From Nocardioides cavernaquae (GTDB lineage Bacteria > Actinomycetota > Actinomycetes > Propionibacteriales > Nocardioidaceae), in the NCBI RefSeq assembly GCF_003600895.1, contig NZ_QYRP01000002.1:2046001-2110000 (forward strand): a stretch of 64,000 nucleotides of DNA. Direction: 5' to 3'. Below, one piece after another: positions 32,824 to 41,387 of the stretch (the first letter of the stretch is position 1; every line of letters starts with the position of its first letter). The notes below the pieces were generated by a model. That model made no database searches, had not been told where the DNA came from, and saw nothing but the letters and a program-made list of their open reading frames with translations. The position numbers were made by a program, and so were the translations under genes.

Positions 32824-33570
32824 TTACTTCTCGACGATGCCGAAGAGGACGGACAGCGGGACGAGCGCGAAGCCACCAGCGATGACGATCGCGACCAGCA
32901 GGCCGGCGTCCTTGGCACGGGCGCGCGAGCGGGCGGAGTTGGTGAAGCCCAGCGTCTGGCAGGCGCTCCACACGCCGTGCAGCAGGTGCATGGCGAGGGC
33001 GAACAGCGCGGCCAGGTAGATCAGCGTGATCCACCAGGTCTCGAAGTTGTCGACGACGAGGTTGTAGGGGTCGTTGGTCGCACCACCGGTGGGGTTGACC
33101 TTGCCGACGGTGAAGTTGATGAGGTGCCAGATGATGAAGAGGAACAGTGCCACGCCGCCCCAGCGCATCGTGCGCGAGGCGAGCGAGGAGCCCTTGTTCT
33201 TCTTCACGACGTACTTCGTCGTCCGCGCCTTCTGCGCACGCCGGGTCAGCGCGACGGCAGCACCCACGTGGGCCACGACCGCGAGGATCAGCACGACGCG
33301 GATCACCCACAGCAGGCCCTCGTGCGGAAGCATCGGCTCGCCGATGGTCCGCAGGTGGTGCGCGTAGTCGTTGAACGCGTCGTGACCGGCGAACACCTTG
33401 GTGTTGCCGTACATGTGGGCGAGCAGGTAGCCGATGAAGATCAGGCCACTCACTGCCATGAGCATCTTGAGAGCGATGGTCGAGTGCGTCGACCGGCTGC
33501 CAGTTACGAGAGTCGGGTTTGCCACGGGGGTCACCGTACCGCCACCCGCAGGGGTGATGCGTGGATCCAC
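32824..33570 (-). CDS. sdhC: Succinate dehydrogenase cytochrome b subunit
   Basis: 248-residue membrane anchor with five hydrophobic segments and several in-membrane His residues (for example in [29 protein letters not shown] and MHLLHGVW) fit to bind two hemes. The single large cytochrome b without a separate SdhD indicates the type B complex. The start is uncertain: GTG 33570 is used, and in-frame GTGs at 33534 and 33525 would shorten the unconserved N-terminus. First gene of the operon, with a 37-bp dyad just upstream. Confidence 0.9.
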   Translation of the reverse strand: MDPRITPAGGGTVTPVANPTLVTGSRSTHSTIALKMLMAVSGLIFIGYLLAHMYGNTKVFAGHDAFNDYAHHLRTIGEPMLPHEGLLWVIRVVLILAVVAHVGAAVALTRRAQKARTTKYVVKKNKGSSLASRTMRWGGVALFLFIIWHLINFTVGKVNPTGGATNDPYNLVVDNFETWWITLIYLAALFALAMHLLHGVWSACQTLGFTNSARSRARAKDAGLLVAIVIAGGFALVPLSVLFGIVEK

Positions 33571-33580
33571 GATGTGACAT

Positions 33581-33617
33581 ATCCCCGGTTACCAACCGGT
33601 TGGGAACTTCCGGGGAT
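33581..33617. promoter_or_regulatory. Nested palindrome before sdhCAB
   Basis: A perfect 12-bp palindrome CCAACCGGTTGG (33592-33603) lies inside a wider inverted repeat, ATCCCCGG (33581-33588) with CCGGGGAT (33610-33617). It begins 11 bases before the sdhC start, in the position of a promoter or operator. A second small inverted repeat (ACAGCA-ATTC-TGCTGT, 33655-33670) lies further upstream. Confidence 0.5.
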
Positions 33618-33685
33618 CTCGACTCGTCGTACCCTCTTCGGTTCTCACAACCTCACAGCAATTCTGCTGTCGGTCGTGGCCGAAG

Positions 33686-34756
33686 TCAGGCTGCCGGGAT
33701 CGCCTTGCCCTGCTGGGCTCTGGCCAGGTGGAGCTCGAGAAGCTCGGTGGCCGCAACGGTCCAGTCGCGGGTTTCGGACAGCTCACGGGCCCTGACGCCG
33801 AGGCGCGTGCGGAGCTCCGGATCGGCGAGCAGGTGCGACACGGCCCTGCGCAGCGCCTTCGGCTCGCTCGGGTCGTAGAGGAGTCCGGTCTCGCCGTCGC
33901 GGACGATGCCCGGGCTGCCTCCTGCGTTGGGGGCAACGACGGGTACGCCGCTGGCCAGGGCCGCGCGCACGAGGTGTCCGCACGTCTCGATCTCGCTGGG
34001 CTGCACGAGGAAGTCGAGGCTGGCCAGCGCAGTGGCGAGCTCGCCGCTCGCGAGGGCTCCGGTGAACTTGGCGTCGGTGACCTGGTTCTCCAGCCAGGTC
34101 CGCTGCGGGCCCTCGCCGATGACGACCAGCCGCCCGCCGGGCACGCGCGCGGCATCGACCAGGCGGCGTACGCCGTGACGGCGGCGCAGCTCGCCGGCAT
34201 GGCCGACCACGATCCGCGCGCCGCCCTTGGAGCGGGCCTTGGCGTAGCTGTCGTGCAGGTAGGCGTCGCGCAGGGCGGGGGTGAACGCGCGGGCATCGAC
34301 GCCGGGTTCCCAGACCTCGGCGTCGGCGACACCGAGGTCGGCGACCCGCTGCTTCATCCAGGGCGCCGTGACGACGAGGCGGTCAGCGCGCGCACCCACC
34401 GTGCGGCTCCACACCTCGGCATCCAGGGTCGCGACAGGGGAGGCCTGGACGACGAGCGTCGGTACGTCGAGCCGGCGGGCGTGCTTGAGCGCCTTCCGGC
34501 CGATCTTCGCGGGGGAGACGCTGATCAGTGACTCCGCGCCGAAGTTGAGAAGGGCTTCGCGCACCTGGGCTCCGCGGCCCTCGAGGAGCGTGATGCGGGC
34601 GACCGTTGCGCCGCGGTAGTCAGCCAGCCCGGGGGCCGGCGCGAGCAGGAGGACGTCGTGGCCGGCGTCGATCAGGTGGTCCAGGACGGCCTTGACCGTG
34701 CGGGTGTCGGTGTCGACAGCCGGGTAGAAGGCCTCGGAGCTGATGGCGATCCTCAT
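33686..34756 (-). CDS. Glycosyltransferase family 4 (GT-B fold)
   Basis: 356-residue glycosyltransferase. The N-terminal half begins MRIAISSEAFYPAVDTDTRT, as in GDP-mannose-dependent GT4 enzymes, and the C-terminal half has the nucleotide-sugar site: VVGHAGELRRRHGVRRLV, VVIGEGPQ and SEIETCGHLVRAALASGVPV, with the EX7E-type acidic positions. It probably transfers mannose or a related sugar to a lipid or small molecule (family-based inference). ATG 34756 is chosen because it gives the conserved beginning; the frame extends 30 codons upstream. Confidence 0.85.
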   Translation of the reverse strand: MRIAISSEAFYPAVDTDTRTVKAVLDHLIDAGHDVLLLAPAPGLADYRGATVARITLLEGRGAQVREALLNFGAESLISVSPAKIGRKALKHARRLDVPTLVVQASPVATLDAEVWSRTVGARADRLVVTAPWMKQRVADLGVADAEVWEPGVDARAFTPALRDAYLHDSYAKARSKGGARIVVGHAGELRRRHGVRRLVDAARVPGGRLVVIGEGPQRTWLENQVTDAKFTGALASGELATALASLDFLVQPSEIETCGHLVRAALASGVPVVAPNAGGSPGIVRDGETGLLYDPSEPKALRRAVSHLLADPELRTRLGVRARELSETRDWTVAATELLELHLARAQQGKAIPAA

Positions 34757-34838
34757 GCTTCGAGGTTGCTCGCCCAAGGTGTCCGTTTCGGGCAGTTCGC
34801 ATGGAGTGAGGGTGAACGAAGTCCGTGACCCCACCCAC

Positions 34839-34882
34839 GTCGACACGGCGCAACTTCGGTGTCGACACGGCGCAAGGTTGGC
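34839..34882 (+). repeat. Two tandem 22-bp intergenic repeat units (family B)
   Basis: Units at 34839-34860 and 34861-34882, both starting GTCGACACGGCGCAA; the first continues CTTCGGT and the second GGTTGGC. They end three bases before the stop codon of the small membrane protein gene on the minus strand. An inverted pair of the same units lies on the other side of that gene. Confidence 0.8.
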
Positions 34883-34885
34883 GTC

Positions 34886-35317
34886 TCAGGCGGGTCGGGG
34901 AGCATCGATCGTGCGTGCCGGGATCTCGCCGCGGCGTACGGCGTCAGCGATCTCGTGGATCTTCATCGCCGACCCGCGCCACTCGCCTGCATCGATCTCG
35001 GTCCAGGCGCGCCACCCGCGGCGGAGCTCGACATGCCAATGGCGGCCGAACACCACTCGCCCAAGCACTGCAAACGGCATGAGGACGAGCAGGAGAACGA
35101 CCTCGAAGGCAGCAAAGAAGATCACCAGGACGATCGGAGCGACCAGGAAGAGCACGAAGACCACGGCGAAGAAGATCAGGCTTAGCCCGAAGTCATCGCC
35201 ACCGACGTCGGTGGGGAGCTCGAGCCCGATGTCGTCCTTGTTCCGGACGCTGCGACGCCAGGGCAGCCAGCGCCTGCTCACGCGCCAGGTCTGCCCGTCC
35301 GGATCCCTGACCTTCAT
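34886..35317 (-). CDS. Small membrane protein of unknown function
   Basis: 143-residue protein. The N-terminal part (KVRDPDGQTWRVSRRWLPWR) is polar and basic, followed by an acidic stretch (ELPTDVGGDDF), two hydrophobic segments in close sequence (LSLIFFAVVFVLFLVAPIVL and the next about 20 residues), and a C-terminal cytoplasmic part ending in WRGSAMKIHEIADAVRRGE. I do not recognise a named family. ATG 35317 is used; an upstream extension runs into repeat DNA. The gene is bracketed by inverted pairs of 22-bp repeats. Confidence 0.7.
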   Translation of the reverse strand: MKVRDPDGQTWRVSRRWLPWRRSVRNKDDIGLELPTDVGGDDFGLSLIFFAVVFVLFLVAPIVLVIFFAAFEVVLLLVLMPFAVLGRVVFGRHWHVELRRGWRAWTEIDAGEWRGSAMKIHEIADAVRRGEIPARTIDAPRPA

Positions 35318-35356
35318 GGCCACACCGTAGGCGGCGAGCGAAATGCCCTCGTCGAT

Positions 35357-35400
35357 CCGAACAAAGAGCCGTGTCGGCACCGAGGTTGCGCCGTGTCGAC
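35357..35400 (-). repeat. Two tandem 22-bp intergenic repeat units (family B)
   Basis: On the minus strand the units read GTCGACACGGCGCAACC... (35379-35400) and GCCGACACGGCTC... (35357-35378). The outer unit differs from the unit at 34839 at only one position. The inner unit is more decayed. Confidence 0.75.
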
Positions 35401-35465
35401 GTCCGCATGGACGTACTAAGGGTTGGGAAAAGTCACATGGTGTGGCAGGGGAGGCGGATGCTCCC

Positions 35466-35471
35466 TATTGT
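35466..35471 (+). promoter_or_regulatory. -10 box for leaderless mutA
   Basis: TATTGT ends 7 bases before ATG 35479. A GGGGAGG sequence before an earlier in-frame ATG (35458) has very short spacing, so the leaderless start is preferred. Confidence 0.4.
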
Positions 35472-35478
35472 TCGCAAC

Positions 35479-37227
35479 ATGACTGGCCCTACCACGGACC
35501 GTCTTGCACTCGCTTCTGCCGAGGACCAGCACACCGCCGCTGATTGGGAAAAGATCACCGCGGGCGTGCTGCGCAAGTCGGGTCGCCTCACGGATTCCGA
35601 CCCCGACGACGCTGTCTGGACGAAGCTTGCTCGCACGACGCTCGACGGCATCTCCGTCGCACCGATCGGCACGCTCTCCGACCTCGACGGTCTGGCGACC
35701 GCCGGACGTCCCACCCGCGAGGGCGACTGGGACATCCGTGCGCAGTTCGACGGACCCGACGCGAAGGCGGTCAACGCTGCGGCGCTGATGGACCTCGCCA
35801 ACGGGGTGAACTCGCTCTGGCTCCAGCTCGGCAACGGCTTCGGGCCCGCTGACCTCGAGACGGTCCTGGCCGGTGTCCTCCTCGACATCGCACCGGTCAC
35901 CCTCGACGCAGGGGCCGACGCCGTCGCTGCCGCGCAGGCGCTGGCCGCCCTCCTCCCGGAGAACGCCAGCCCGGCCACCAACCTTGGCGCGGACCCGTTC
36001 GGCACCCAGGTCCGCGGGGGTGCCGCCAGCCTCGACGACCTCGTCACCGTCGCGAAGCTCGCGCAGGAGAAGAACGTGCTCGGCGTCGTCGTGGATGGCA
36101 CCGCGGTCCACGACCTCGGCGCCTCCGACGGCCAGGAGCTCGGCTACAGCCTCGCCGTCGGCGCGGCGTACCTCCGCGCGCTGACCGAAGCCGGCCTCAC
36201 CGTCGAGGAGGCCGCCGGTCTCCTCGAGTTCCGCTACGCCGCGACCCCGGAGCAGTTCCCGACGATCGCGAAGTTCCGCGCCGCGCGCCGGCTCTGGGTC
36301 CGCGTCCTCGAGCTCTCCGGCCTGGCCGGTGGAGCGCAGCTGCAGCACGCGGTCACCAGCCGTCCGGTCATGACCAAGTACGACCCGTGGGTGAACATGC
36401 TCCGCGTCACCGTGGGTGCATTCGCCGCCGGTGTCGGTGGCGCAGAGTCGGTCACCGTCCTGCCGTTCGACTCGACCGCAGGGATCTCCGACGCGTTCGG
36501 TCGCCGGATCGCCCGCAACACCTCGAGCCTGCTGATCTCCGAGGCGCACGTCGCCAAGGTGGTCGACCCGGCCGGTGGCTCCTATGCGGTCGAGAAGCTC
36601 ACTGACGACATCGCCAAGGTCGCCTGGGCCGAGTTCGGCCGTATCGAAGAGGCCGGCGGCATCGCCGCAGCGCTGGCCGACGGCAGCCTCCAGGCCCGCA
36701 TCGACGAGGTCGTCGCGGTCCGCGAGAAGCAGATCGCTCAGCGCAAGCGCCCGATCACCGGCATCAGCGAGTTCCCTAACCTCGGCGAGACGCTCCCCGA
36801 GCGTCCGGCCAGCCCGGCCGCCGACAAGGTCCGTCGCTACGGCGCCAGCTTCGAGGCGCTGCGTGACGAGCCCGTCGCGAGCACGGTCTTCCTGGCCACG
36901 ATGGGCCCGGTCGCTGCGCACACCGCGCGCGCCACGTTCGCGACCAACCTGCTCGCCGCCGGCGGCATCGCCGTCGACGTCGCAGGTGCGACCGCCAACG
37001 CCGACGAGCTCATCAGGGCCTACCAGGGCCAGAAGGTCGTCTGCCTCGCCGGCACCGACGCCGTGTACGCCGAGTGGGCACCCGCCGCGATCGACGCGCT
37101 CCGCGCTGCCGGCGCGGCGTACGTGATCCTGGCTGGCAAGCCCGGTGACCTCGCTGTCGACGACTCCGCCGCAATGGGCCTCGATGCCCTTGCGTTCCTC
37201 AACAAGACAAGGGAGGCGCTGGCATGA
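35479..37227 (+). CDS. mutA: Methylmalonyl-CoA mutase small (beta) subunit
   Basis: 582-residue non-catalytic partner of MutB. It is homologous to the large subunit (TIM-barrel-like N-terminal region, then a flavodoxin-like C-terminal region) but lacks the DxHxxG cobalamin-binding motif: the matching segment reads [17 protein letters not shown] sequence without it. The pair converts methylmalonyl-CoA to succinyl-CoA in propionate, odd-chain lipid and branched amino-acid breakdown. The mutB ATG overlaps the mutA stop (ATGA), ensuring equal synthesis. An earlier ATG at 35458 is possible. Confidence 0.92.
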   Translation: MTGPTTDRLALASAEDQHTAADWEKITAGVLRKSGRLTDSDPDDAVWTKLARTTLDGISVAPIGTLSDLDGLATAGRPTREGDWDIRAQFDGPDAKAVNAAALMDLANGVNSLWLQLGNGFGPADLETVLAGVLLDIAPVTLDAGADAVAAAQALAALLPENASPATNLGADPFGTQVRGGAASLDDLVTVAKLAQEKNVLGVVVDGTAVHDLGASDGQELGYSLAVGAAYLRALTEAGLTVEEAAGLLEFRYAATPEQFPTIAKFRAARRLWVRVLELSGLAGGAQLQHAVTSRPVMTKYDPWVNMLRVTVGAFAAGVGGAESVTVLPFDSTAGISDAFGRRIARNTSSLLISEAHVAKVVDPAGGSYAVEKLTDDIAKVAWAEFGRIEEAGGIAAALADGSLQARIDEVVAVREKQIAQRKRPITGISEFPNLGETLPERPASPAADKVRRYGASFEALRDEPVASTVFLATMGPVAAHTARATFATNLLAAGGIAVDVAGATANADELIRAYQGQKVVCLAGTDAVYAEWAPAAIDALRAAGAAYVILAGKPGDLAVDDSAAMGLDALAFLNKTREALA

Positions 37228-39380
37228 GCATCCCCAGCAGCTTCGCCGGCCTGCCCCTCGAGGGCGGCACCCCGAGCGGCCCGTCGACCAGCGCAGGCGA
37301 GGCCTGGCCGAGCCCCGAGGGCATCCCGGTCCTCCCGGTCTACGGCCCCGAGCACCTCGAAGGCCTCGACGCCCTCGACACCTGGCCCGGCCTCTCGCCG
37401 TTCCTCAGGGGCCCGTACCCGACGATGTACACCACGCAGCCGTGGACCGTCCGTCAGTACGCCGGGTTCTCGACCGCCGAGGAGTCCAACGCGTTCTACC
37501 GCCGCAACCTCGCAGCCGGCCAGAAGGGTCTGAGTGTCGCGTTCGACCTGGCGACCCACCGCGGCTACGACTCCGACCACCCGCGCGTGCGCGGTGACGT
37601 CGGCATGGCCGGTGTCGCGATCGACTCGATCTACGACACCCGCACGCTCTTCGACGGCATCCCGCTGGACACGATGAGCGTCTCGATGACCATGAACGGC
37701 GCGGTGCTGCCGGTCCTGGCCCTCTACATCGCGGCTGCTGAGGAGCAGGGCGTCGCGCCGGAGAAGCTGACCGGCACGATCCAGAACGACATCCTCAAGG
37801 AGTTCATGGTCCGCAACACCTACATCTACCCGCCCGCCGGGTCGATGCGGATCATCTCCGACATCTTCGCGTTCACCGCGCAGAAGATGCCGCGCTTCAA
37901 CTCGATCTCGATCTCCGGCTACCACATGCAGGAGGCCGGGGCCACGAACGACCTCGAGCTCGCCTACACGCTGGCCGACGGTGTCGAGTACATCCGCGCG
38001 GGCCTCGCCGCCGGCATGGACATCGACTCGTTCGCCCCGCGCCTGTCGTTCTTCTGGGCCATCGGCATGAACTTCTACATGGAGGTCGCCAAGATGCGCG
38101 CCGCGCGCGCTCTCTGGGCCCGCCTCGTGCGCGAGTTCAACCCGCAGAACCCCAAGTCGCTGTCGCTGCGCACCCACAGCCAGACGAGTGGCTGGAGCCT
38201 CACCGCGCAGGACGTCTTCAACAACGTCGGCCGCACCGCGATCGAGGCGATGGCCGCGACCCAGGGTCACACCCAGTCGCTGCACACCAACGCGCTTGAC
38301 GAGGCCATCGCGCTGCCGACGGACTTCTCTGCCCGCATCGCGCGCAACACCCAGCTGATGCTCCAGCAGGAGTCGGGCACCACGCAGATCATCGACCCGT
38401 GGGCCGGTTCCTACTACGTCGAGAAGCTGACGCACGACATCGCCGAGCGCGCCTGGGCCCACATCCAGGAGGCCGAGGCAGCCGGCGGCATGGCGAAGGC
38501 GATCGAGCAGGGCATCCCCAAGATGCGCATCGAGGAAGCCGCCGCCCGCACGCAGGCCCGCATCGACTCGGGTCAGCAGAAGGTCATCGGCGTCAACACC
38601 TACCGCCTGCCGGTCGAGGACAAGCTCGACGTCCTCAAGGTCGACAACAACGACGTCTACAAGCAGCAGGTCGCGAAGCTCGAGCGCTTGCGCGCCGAGC
38701 GCAACGACGAGGACGTACGCCGCACGCTCGACGCCCTCACGGCCGCCGCCGCAGCCGGGTCCTCGACGGACCTTGACCAGAACCTGCTCAAGCTGGCCGT
38801 CGACGCCGCGCGCGCCAAGGCCACGGTCGGCGAAATCTCCGACGCGGTCGAGAAGGTCTACGGCCGCCACCAGGCCGTGATCCGTACGATCTCGGGTGTG
38901 TACCGCAACGAGGTCGGCAACGACGACGCAGCAGCCGCCGTGCTTGCCGCGACCGAGAAGTTCGAGGAAGAAGAGGGCCGCCGCCCCCGCATCCTCGTCG
39001 CCAAGATGGGCCAGGACGGCCACGACCGCGGCCAGAAGGTCGTCGTTTCGGCCTTCGCCGACCTCGGCTTCAACGTTGACGTGGGCCCGCTCTTCTCCAC
39101 GCCGGAGGAGGTCGCCCAGCAGGCGGTCGACGCCGACGTGCACATCGTGGGCGTCTCCTCGCTGGCGGCCGGTCACCTGACCCTGCTGCCCGCACTGAAG
39201 ACCGCGCTCGAGGAGCTCGGCCGGCCGGACATCATGGTCGTCATCGGTGGCGTCATCCCGCCCGACGACGTCCCGACGCTGAAGGAGATGGGCGCCGCGG
39301 CGGTCTTCCTCCCCGGCACGGTCATCGCCGAGTCCGCGATCGAGCTGCTCGAGAAGCTGTCGGCGGACCTCGGTCACTGA
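37224..39380 (+). CDS. mutB: Methylmalonyl-CoA mutase large (alpha) subunit
   Basis: 718-residue catalytic subunit, adenosylcobalamin-dependent. The N-terminal barrel has the substrate region [19 protein letters not shown] and [18 protein letters not shown]. The C-terminal B12 domain starts at [17 protein letters not shown], where the His of DGHDRG is the lower axial ligand, followed by [11 protein letters not shown] and VVIGGVIP. Length is standard. It is coupled to mutA by a four-base overlap. Its repair and loading GTPase MeaB is encoded 2 kb downstream. Confidence 0.97.
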   Translation: MSIPSSFAGLPLEGGTPSGPSTSAGEAWPSPEGIPVLPVYGPEHLEGLDALDTWPGLSPFLRGPYPTMYTTQPWTVRQYAGFSTAEESNAFYRRNLAAGQKGLSVAFDLATHRGYDSDHPRVRGDVGMAGVAIDSIYDTRTLFDGIPLDTMSVSMTMNGAVLPVLALYIAAAEEQGVAPEKLTGTIQNDILKEFMVRNTYIYPPAGSMRIISDIFAFTAQKMPRFNSISISGYHMQEAGATNDLELAYTLADGVEYIRAGLAAGMDIDSFAPRLSFFWAIGMNFYMEVAKMRAARALWARLVREFNPQNPKSLSLRTHSQTSGWSLTAQDVFNNVGRTAIEAMAATQGHTQSLHTNALDEAIALPTDFSARIARNTQLMLQQESGTTQIIDPWAGSYYVEKLTHDIAERAWAHIQEAEAAGGMAKAIEQGIPKMRIEEAAARTQARIDSGQQKVIGVNTYRLPVEDKLDVLKVDNNDVYKQQVAKLERLRAERNDEDVRRTLDALTAAAAAGSSTDLDQNLLKLAVDAARAKATVGEISDAVEKVYGRHQAVIRTISGVYRNEVGNDDAAAAVLAATEKFEEEEGRRPRILVAKMGQDGHDRGQKVVVSAFADLGFNVDVGPLFSTPEEVAQQAVDADVHIVGVSSLAAGHLTLLPALKTALEELGRPDIMVVIGGVIPPDDVPTLKEMGAAAVFLPGTVIAESAIELLEKLSADLGH

Positions 39381-39393
39381 TTCACGGCGTACG

Positions 39394-39425
39394 ACGGGCG
39401 GTCACCCTTGCGGGTGGCCGCCCGT
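39394..39425. terminator. Hairpin terminator after mutAB
   Basis: 14-bp stem with one mismatch (39394-39407 with 39412-39425) and a 4-base loop, 13 bases past the mutB stop. The following 150 bases up to the next gene show only a loose CGACACG/CGTGTCG inverted repeat near 39471-39500. Confidence 0.75.
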
Positions 39426-39579
39426 CAGCGCATTTCGACGCGAAGGGCCATCTCCGACGTCAACGCCCACCGACACGCCGCGCCAGCAGCGTGTCGCGGC
39501 TACCCGTCGTCGCAGGTGGTCGTGTCGCCGTGCCATCCGACTAGATTTCAGCTGACCTCCCAACTCGCAAGGAGCACCC

Positions 39580-40062
39580 ATGCCGCACGTCGTCGACTTC
39601 GTGAACGTCTCGACCGAGGGGCTGGAGTCCTCTCCGGTGGCCGAGGCCCTGGCCGGACTGCGGGCCAACGAGGCGCGCTACTTCTCCAACAAGTACAAGC
39701 ACGTCTACACCACCGTTCCAGCGGAAGAGGCGCCCGAGCTGGTGGGCTGGGTGACGCGGATCCTCAAGGAGGAGCGCGGGCTCGAGTTCGCCTCGCCCCT
39801 GCTCGAGGTCGCCGACGTCACCGTCGAGGACGAGAAGGCCGGCGCGATCACGTGGCCGGAGCTCTACTTCGAGTCGGGACTCGTGGTCAACGTGCTCTGG
39901 ACGATCGAGGTCGGCGGCAAACGCGCGGTCGGGTTCAAGCTTTCCGAGGGCATGGAGATCCCCGAGGAGCTGGCGGCCGCGGGCTTCAAGTTCGCGCGCC
40001 AGAAGTCGAAGCTCGCCGGTGAGATCCGCGGCTCGTTCTTCGTGATCAAGGGCAGCTACTGA
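39580..40062 (+). CDS. Conserved hypothetical cytosolic protein
   Basis: 160-residue soluble protein without signal peptide or membrane segment; I do not recognise the family. It begins MPHVVDFVNVSTEGLE and has a mixed alpha/beta composition with several acidic and aromatic positions (ANEARYFSNKYKHVYT, AITWPELYFESGLVVNVLW). AAGGAG lies at good spacing before the ATG. It is the first of three unknown genes between mutB and meaB. Confidence 0.7.
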   Translation: MPHVVDFVNVSTEGLESSPVAEALAGLRANEARYFSNKYKHVYTTVPAEEAPELVGWVTRILKEERGLEFASPLLEVADVTVEDEKAGAITWPELYFESGLVVNVLWTIEVGGKRAVGFKLSEGMEIPEELAAAGFKFARQKSKLAGEIRGSFFVIKGSY

Positions 40063-40098
40063 GTCGTGGCCATCCTGCGCTGATCTGGACAGCGGCCC

Positions 40099-40104
40099 TA
40101 GGCT
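40099..40104 (+). promoter_or_regulatory. -10 box for leaderless decapeptide-repeat gene
   Basis: TAGGCT ends 8 bases before ATG 40113; no ribosome binding site is seen. Confidence 0.45.
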
Positions 40105-40112
40105 CCCTGTTC

Positions 40113-41057
40113 ATGACCTCTCCTGATCCGGCCCTCTCCGCGAGCGCGAGCGCCGGGTTGCGCGGTGCGCGCGCCTCCTTCGCCCTGCAGGAGCTGCCCG
40201 CGGCGCTGCCACGCGCATTTCCCTCGGTCTTCCGGATGCCGCTCGGCGTGAGCGCGGGCCGGGTGGTGTCGGCGGCGCTGTTCCCGGCGCGGGCCGCGAT
40301 CGCCTTCGGGCACGCCAGCATCGGGGTCGCGCAGCTCGTGCAGCCCGGTGGGCCGATCCGGCTGCTTCACCTGCTCTCGGCGGTGACCGCGGACGACCGC
40401 CCGCTGGGTCAGGCGATGCAGCCCGGCGGCGTGATCGACCGGGTGCTCGACGAGGACGGTGTGGTCTCCCTGCTGTCGCAGAGCGACGGAGTCCTCGACC
40501 GGATCATCGCTCGCGACGGGCTCCTGGACCGGATCCTTGCCAAGGGTGAGGCCGTCGATCGGCTGCTGGCGCCGGGCGGGTTCGTCGAACGGTTGCTCTC
40601 GCGCGACGGTCTGGTCGATCGCCTGCTCGCCACGGATGGAACTGTCGACCGCCTGATCGCGCCCGGTGGCGCACTCGACCGCGTGCTTGCGCAGGGTGGA
40701 CCACTCGACCGGCTCCTCGCCGAGGAAGGTGCCGTCGACCGGTTGCTCGCCGCAGACGGCACCGTCGACCGCCTGCTGGCCCCTGAAGGCGTGCTCGAGC
40801 AACTTGTCGGTGAGGACGGCATCGTCGAGCGTCTCGGCGGCCTGATCGAGAACATCGACCGGCTCAGCCCGGTTCTTGCCTCACTCGAGAGTGTCGTCAA
40901 CGGGATGGATGACTCGGTCCGGAGCCTGGAGGGCAACCTTGGTCAGCTCTCCGCGGCGCTGGCGCCCCTGAGTGACATCGCCGGCCTCGTGCCCGGCACC
41001 AGGCGGCGGCTCGCTGCCCGCCAGACGGCACCGGACGCGTCGGCCTCTCAGGGCTGA
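40113..41057 (+). CDS. Tandem decapeptide-repeat protein of unknown function
   Basis: 314-residue protein in three parts. Residues 1-100 are Ala/Leu/Pro-rich with amphipathic stretches (PAALPRAFPSVFRMPLGV, ARAAIAFGHASIGVAQLV). Residues 109-238 are thirteen consecutive units of exactly ten residues with the pattern D-R-L-L-A-x-x-G-x-V, for example DRLLAPGGFV, DRLLATDGTV and DRLLAEEGAV; an ER at 239 and a DR at 249 continue the phase weakly. Residues 245-300 look like a helical coiled-coil tail (SLESVVNGMDDSVRSLEGNL) with a basic end. No signal peptide. The regular spacing suggests a repeated helix-turn solenoid or a protein-protein scaffold; this is inference. It ends convergently with the small membrane protein gene, overlapping by 10 bases. 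Confidence 0.75.
   Translation: MTSPDPALSASASAGLRGARASFALQELPAALPRAFPSVFRMPLGVSAGRVVSAALFPARAAIAFGHASIGVAQLVQPGGPIRLLHLLSAVTADDRPLGQAMQPGGVIDRVLDEDGVVSLLSQSDGVLDRIIARDGLLDRILAKGEAVDRLLAPGGFVERLLSRDGLVDRLLATDGTVDRLIAPGGALDRVLAQGGPLDRLLAEEGAVDRLLAADGTVDRLLAPEGVLEQLVGEDGIVERLGGLIENIDRLSPVLASLESVVNGMDDSVRSLEGNLGQLSAALAPLSDIAGLVPGTRRRLAARQTAPDASASQG
40437..40832 (+). repeat. Thirteen 30-bp coding repeats (decapeptide units)
   Basis: The region coding residues 109-240 repeats every 30 bases without any frame slip. Units vary at the third codon position and in the x residues, so they are old or under selection at the protein level rather than recent copies. Confidence 0.8.
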
Positions 41058-41341
41058 CGCGACCCGGCCGGGCGCTGCTTCTGCAGCGCTCCCGGCGAAC
41101 GCGGGTGCCGGCGGGCGTGGATCGTGCGGCGGGCGAGCACCAGCCAGCACACGATGGCGAGGCTCGAGAGCAGCGCCGGGATGCGGTGGTCGAGCAGGAC
41201 CGACGCGGCGACGGCACAGCCGAAGGCCGCAAGGTTCAGCACCACGTCGTACGCCGGAGCGGTGAAGCGCCTGTTGAGGACATGGGCGAAGGCGATCACG
41301 ACGCCACAGGCGAACGTGACCGAGAGCAGGAAGCTGACCAC
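41048..41341 (-). CDS. Small membrane protein of unknown function
   Basis: 97-residue protein with three hydrophobic segments (FLLSVTFACGVVIAFAHVL, YDVVLNLAAFGCAVAASVLL, IPALLSSLAIVCWLVLA) and a very basic C-terminal tail (RRTIHARRHPRSPG). GTG 41341 is the only sensible start, without a clear ribosome binding site. It is divergent from meaB (46-base gap) and convergent with the decapeptide gene. No family recognised. Confidence 0.65.
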   Translation of the reverse strand: MVSFLLSVTFACGVVIAFAHVLNRRFTAPAYDVVLNLAAFGCAVAASVLLDHRIPALLSSLAIVCWLVLARRTIHARRHPRSPGALQKQRPAGSRQP

Positions 41342-41374
41342 GGAGGGAAGTGTGGCAGCCGGACGAAGGCCCGT

Positions 41375-41380
41375 TAGCCT
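41375..41380 (+). promoter_or_regulatory. -10 box for leaderless meaB
   Basis: TAGCCT ends 7 bases before GTG 41388. Confidence 0.45.
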
Positions 41381-41387
41381 TGCCGAC

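Noticed and set aside
35401..35478. Cobalamin riboswitch before mutA
   Set aside because: No B12-box-like segment, and the upstream gap is too short for the structure.
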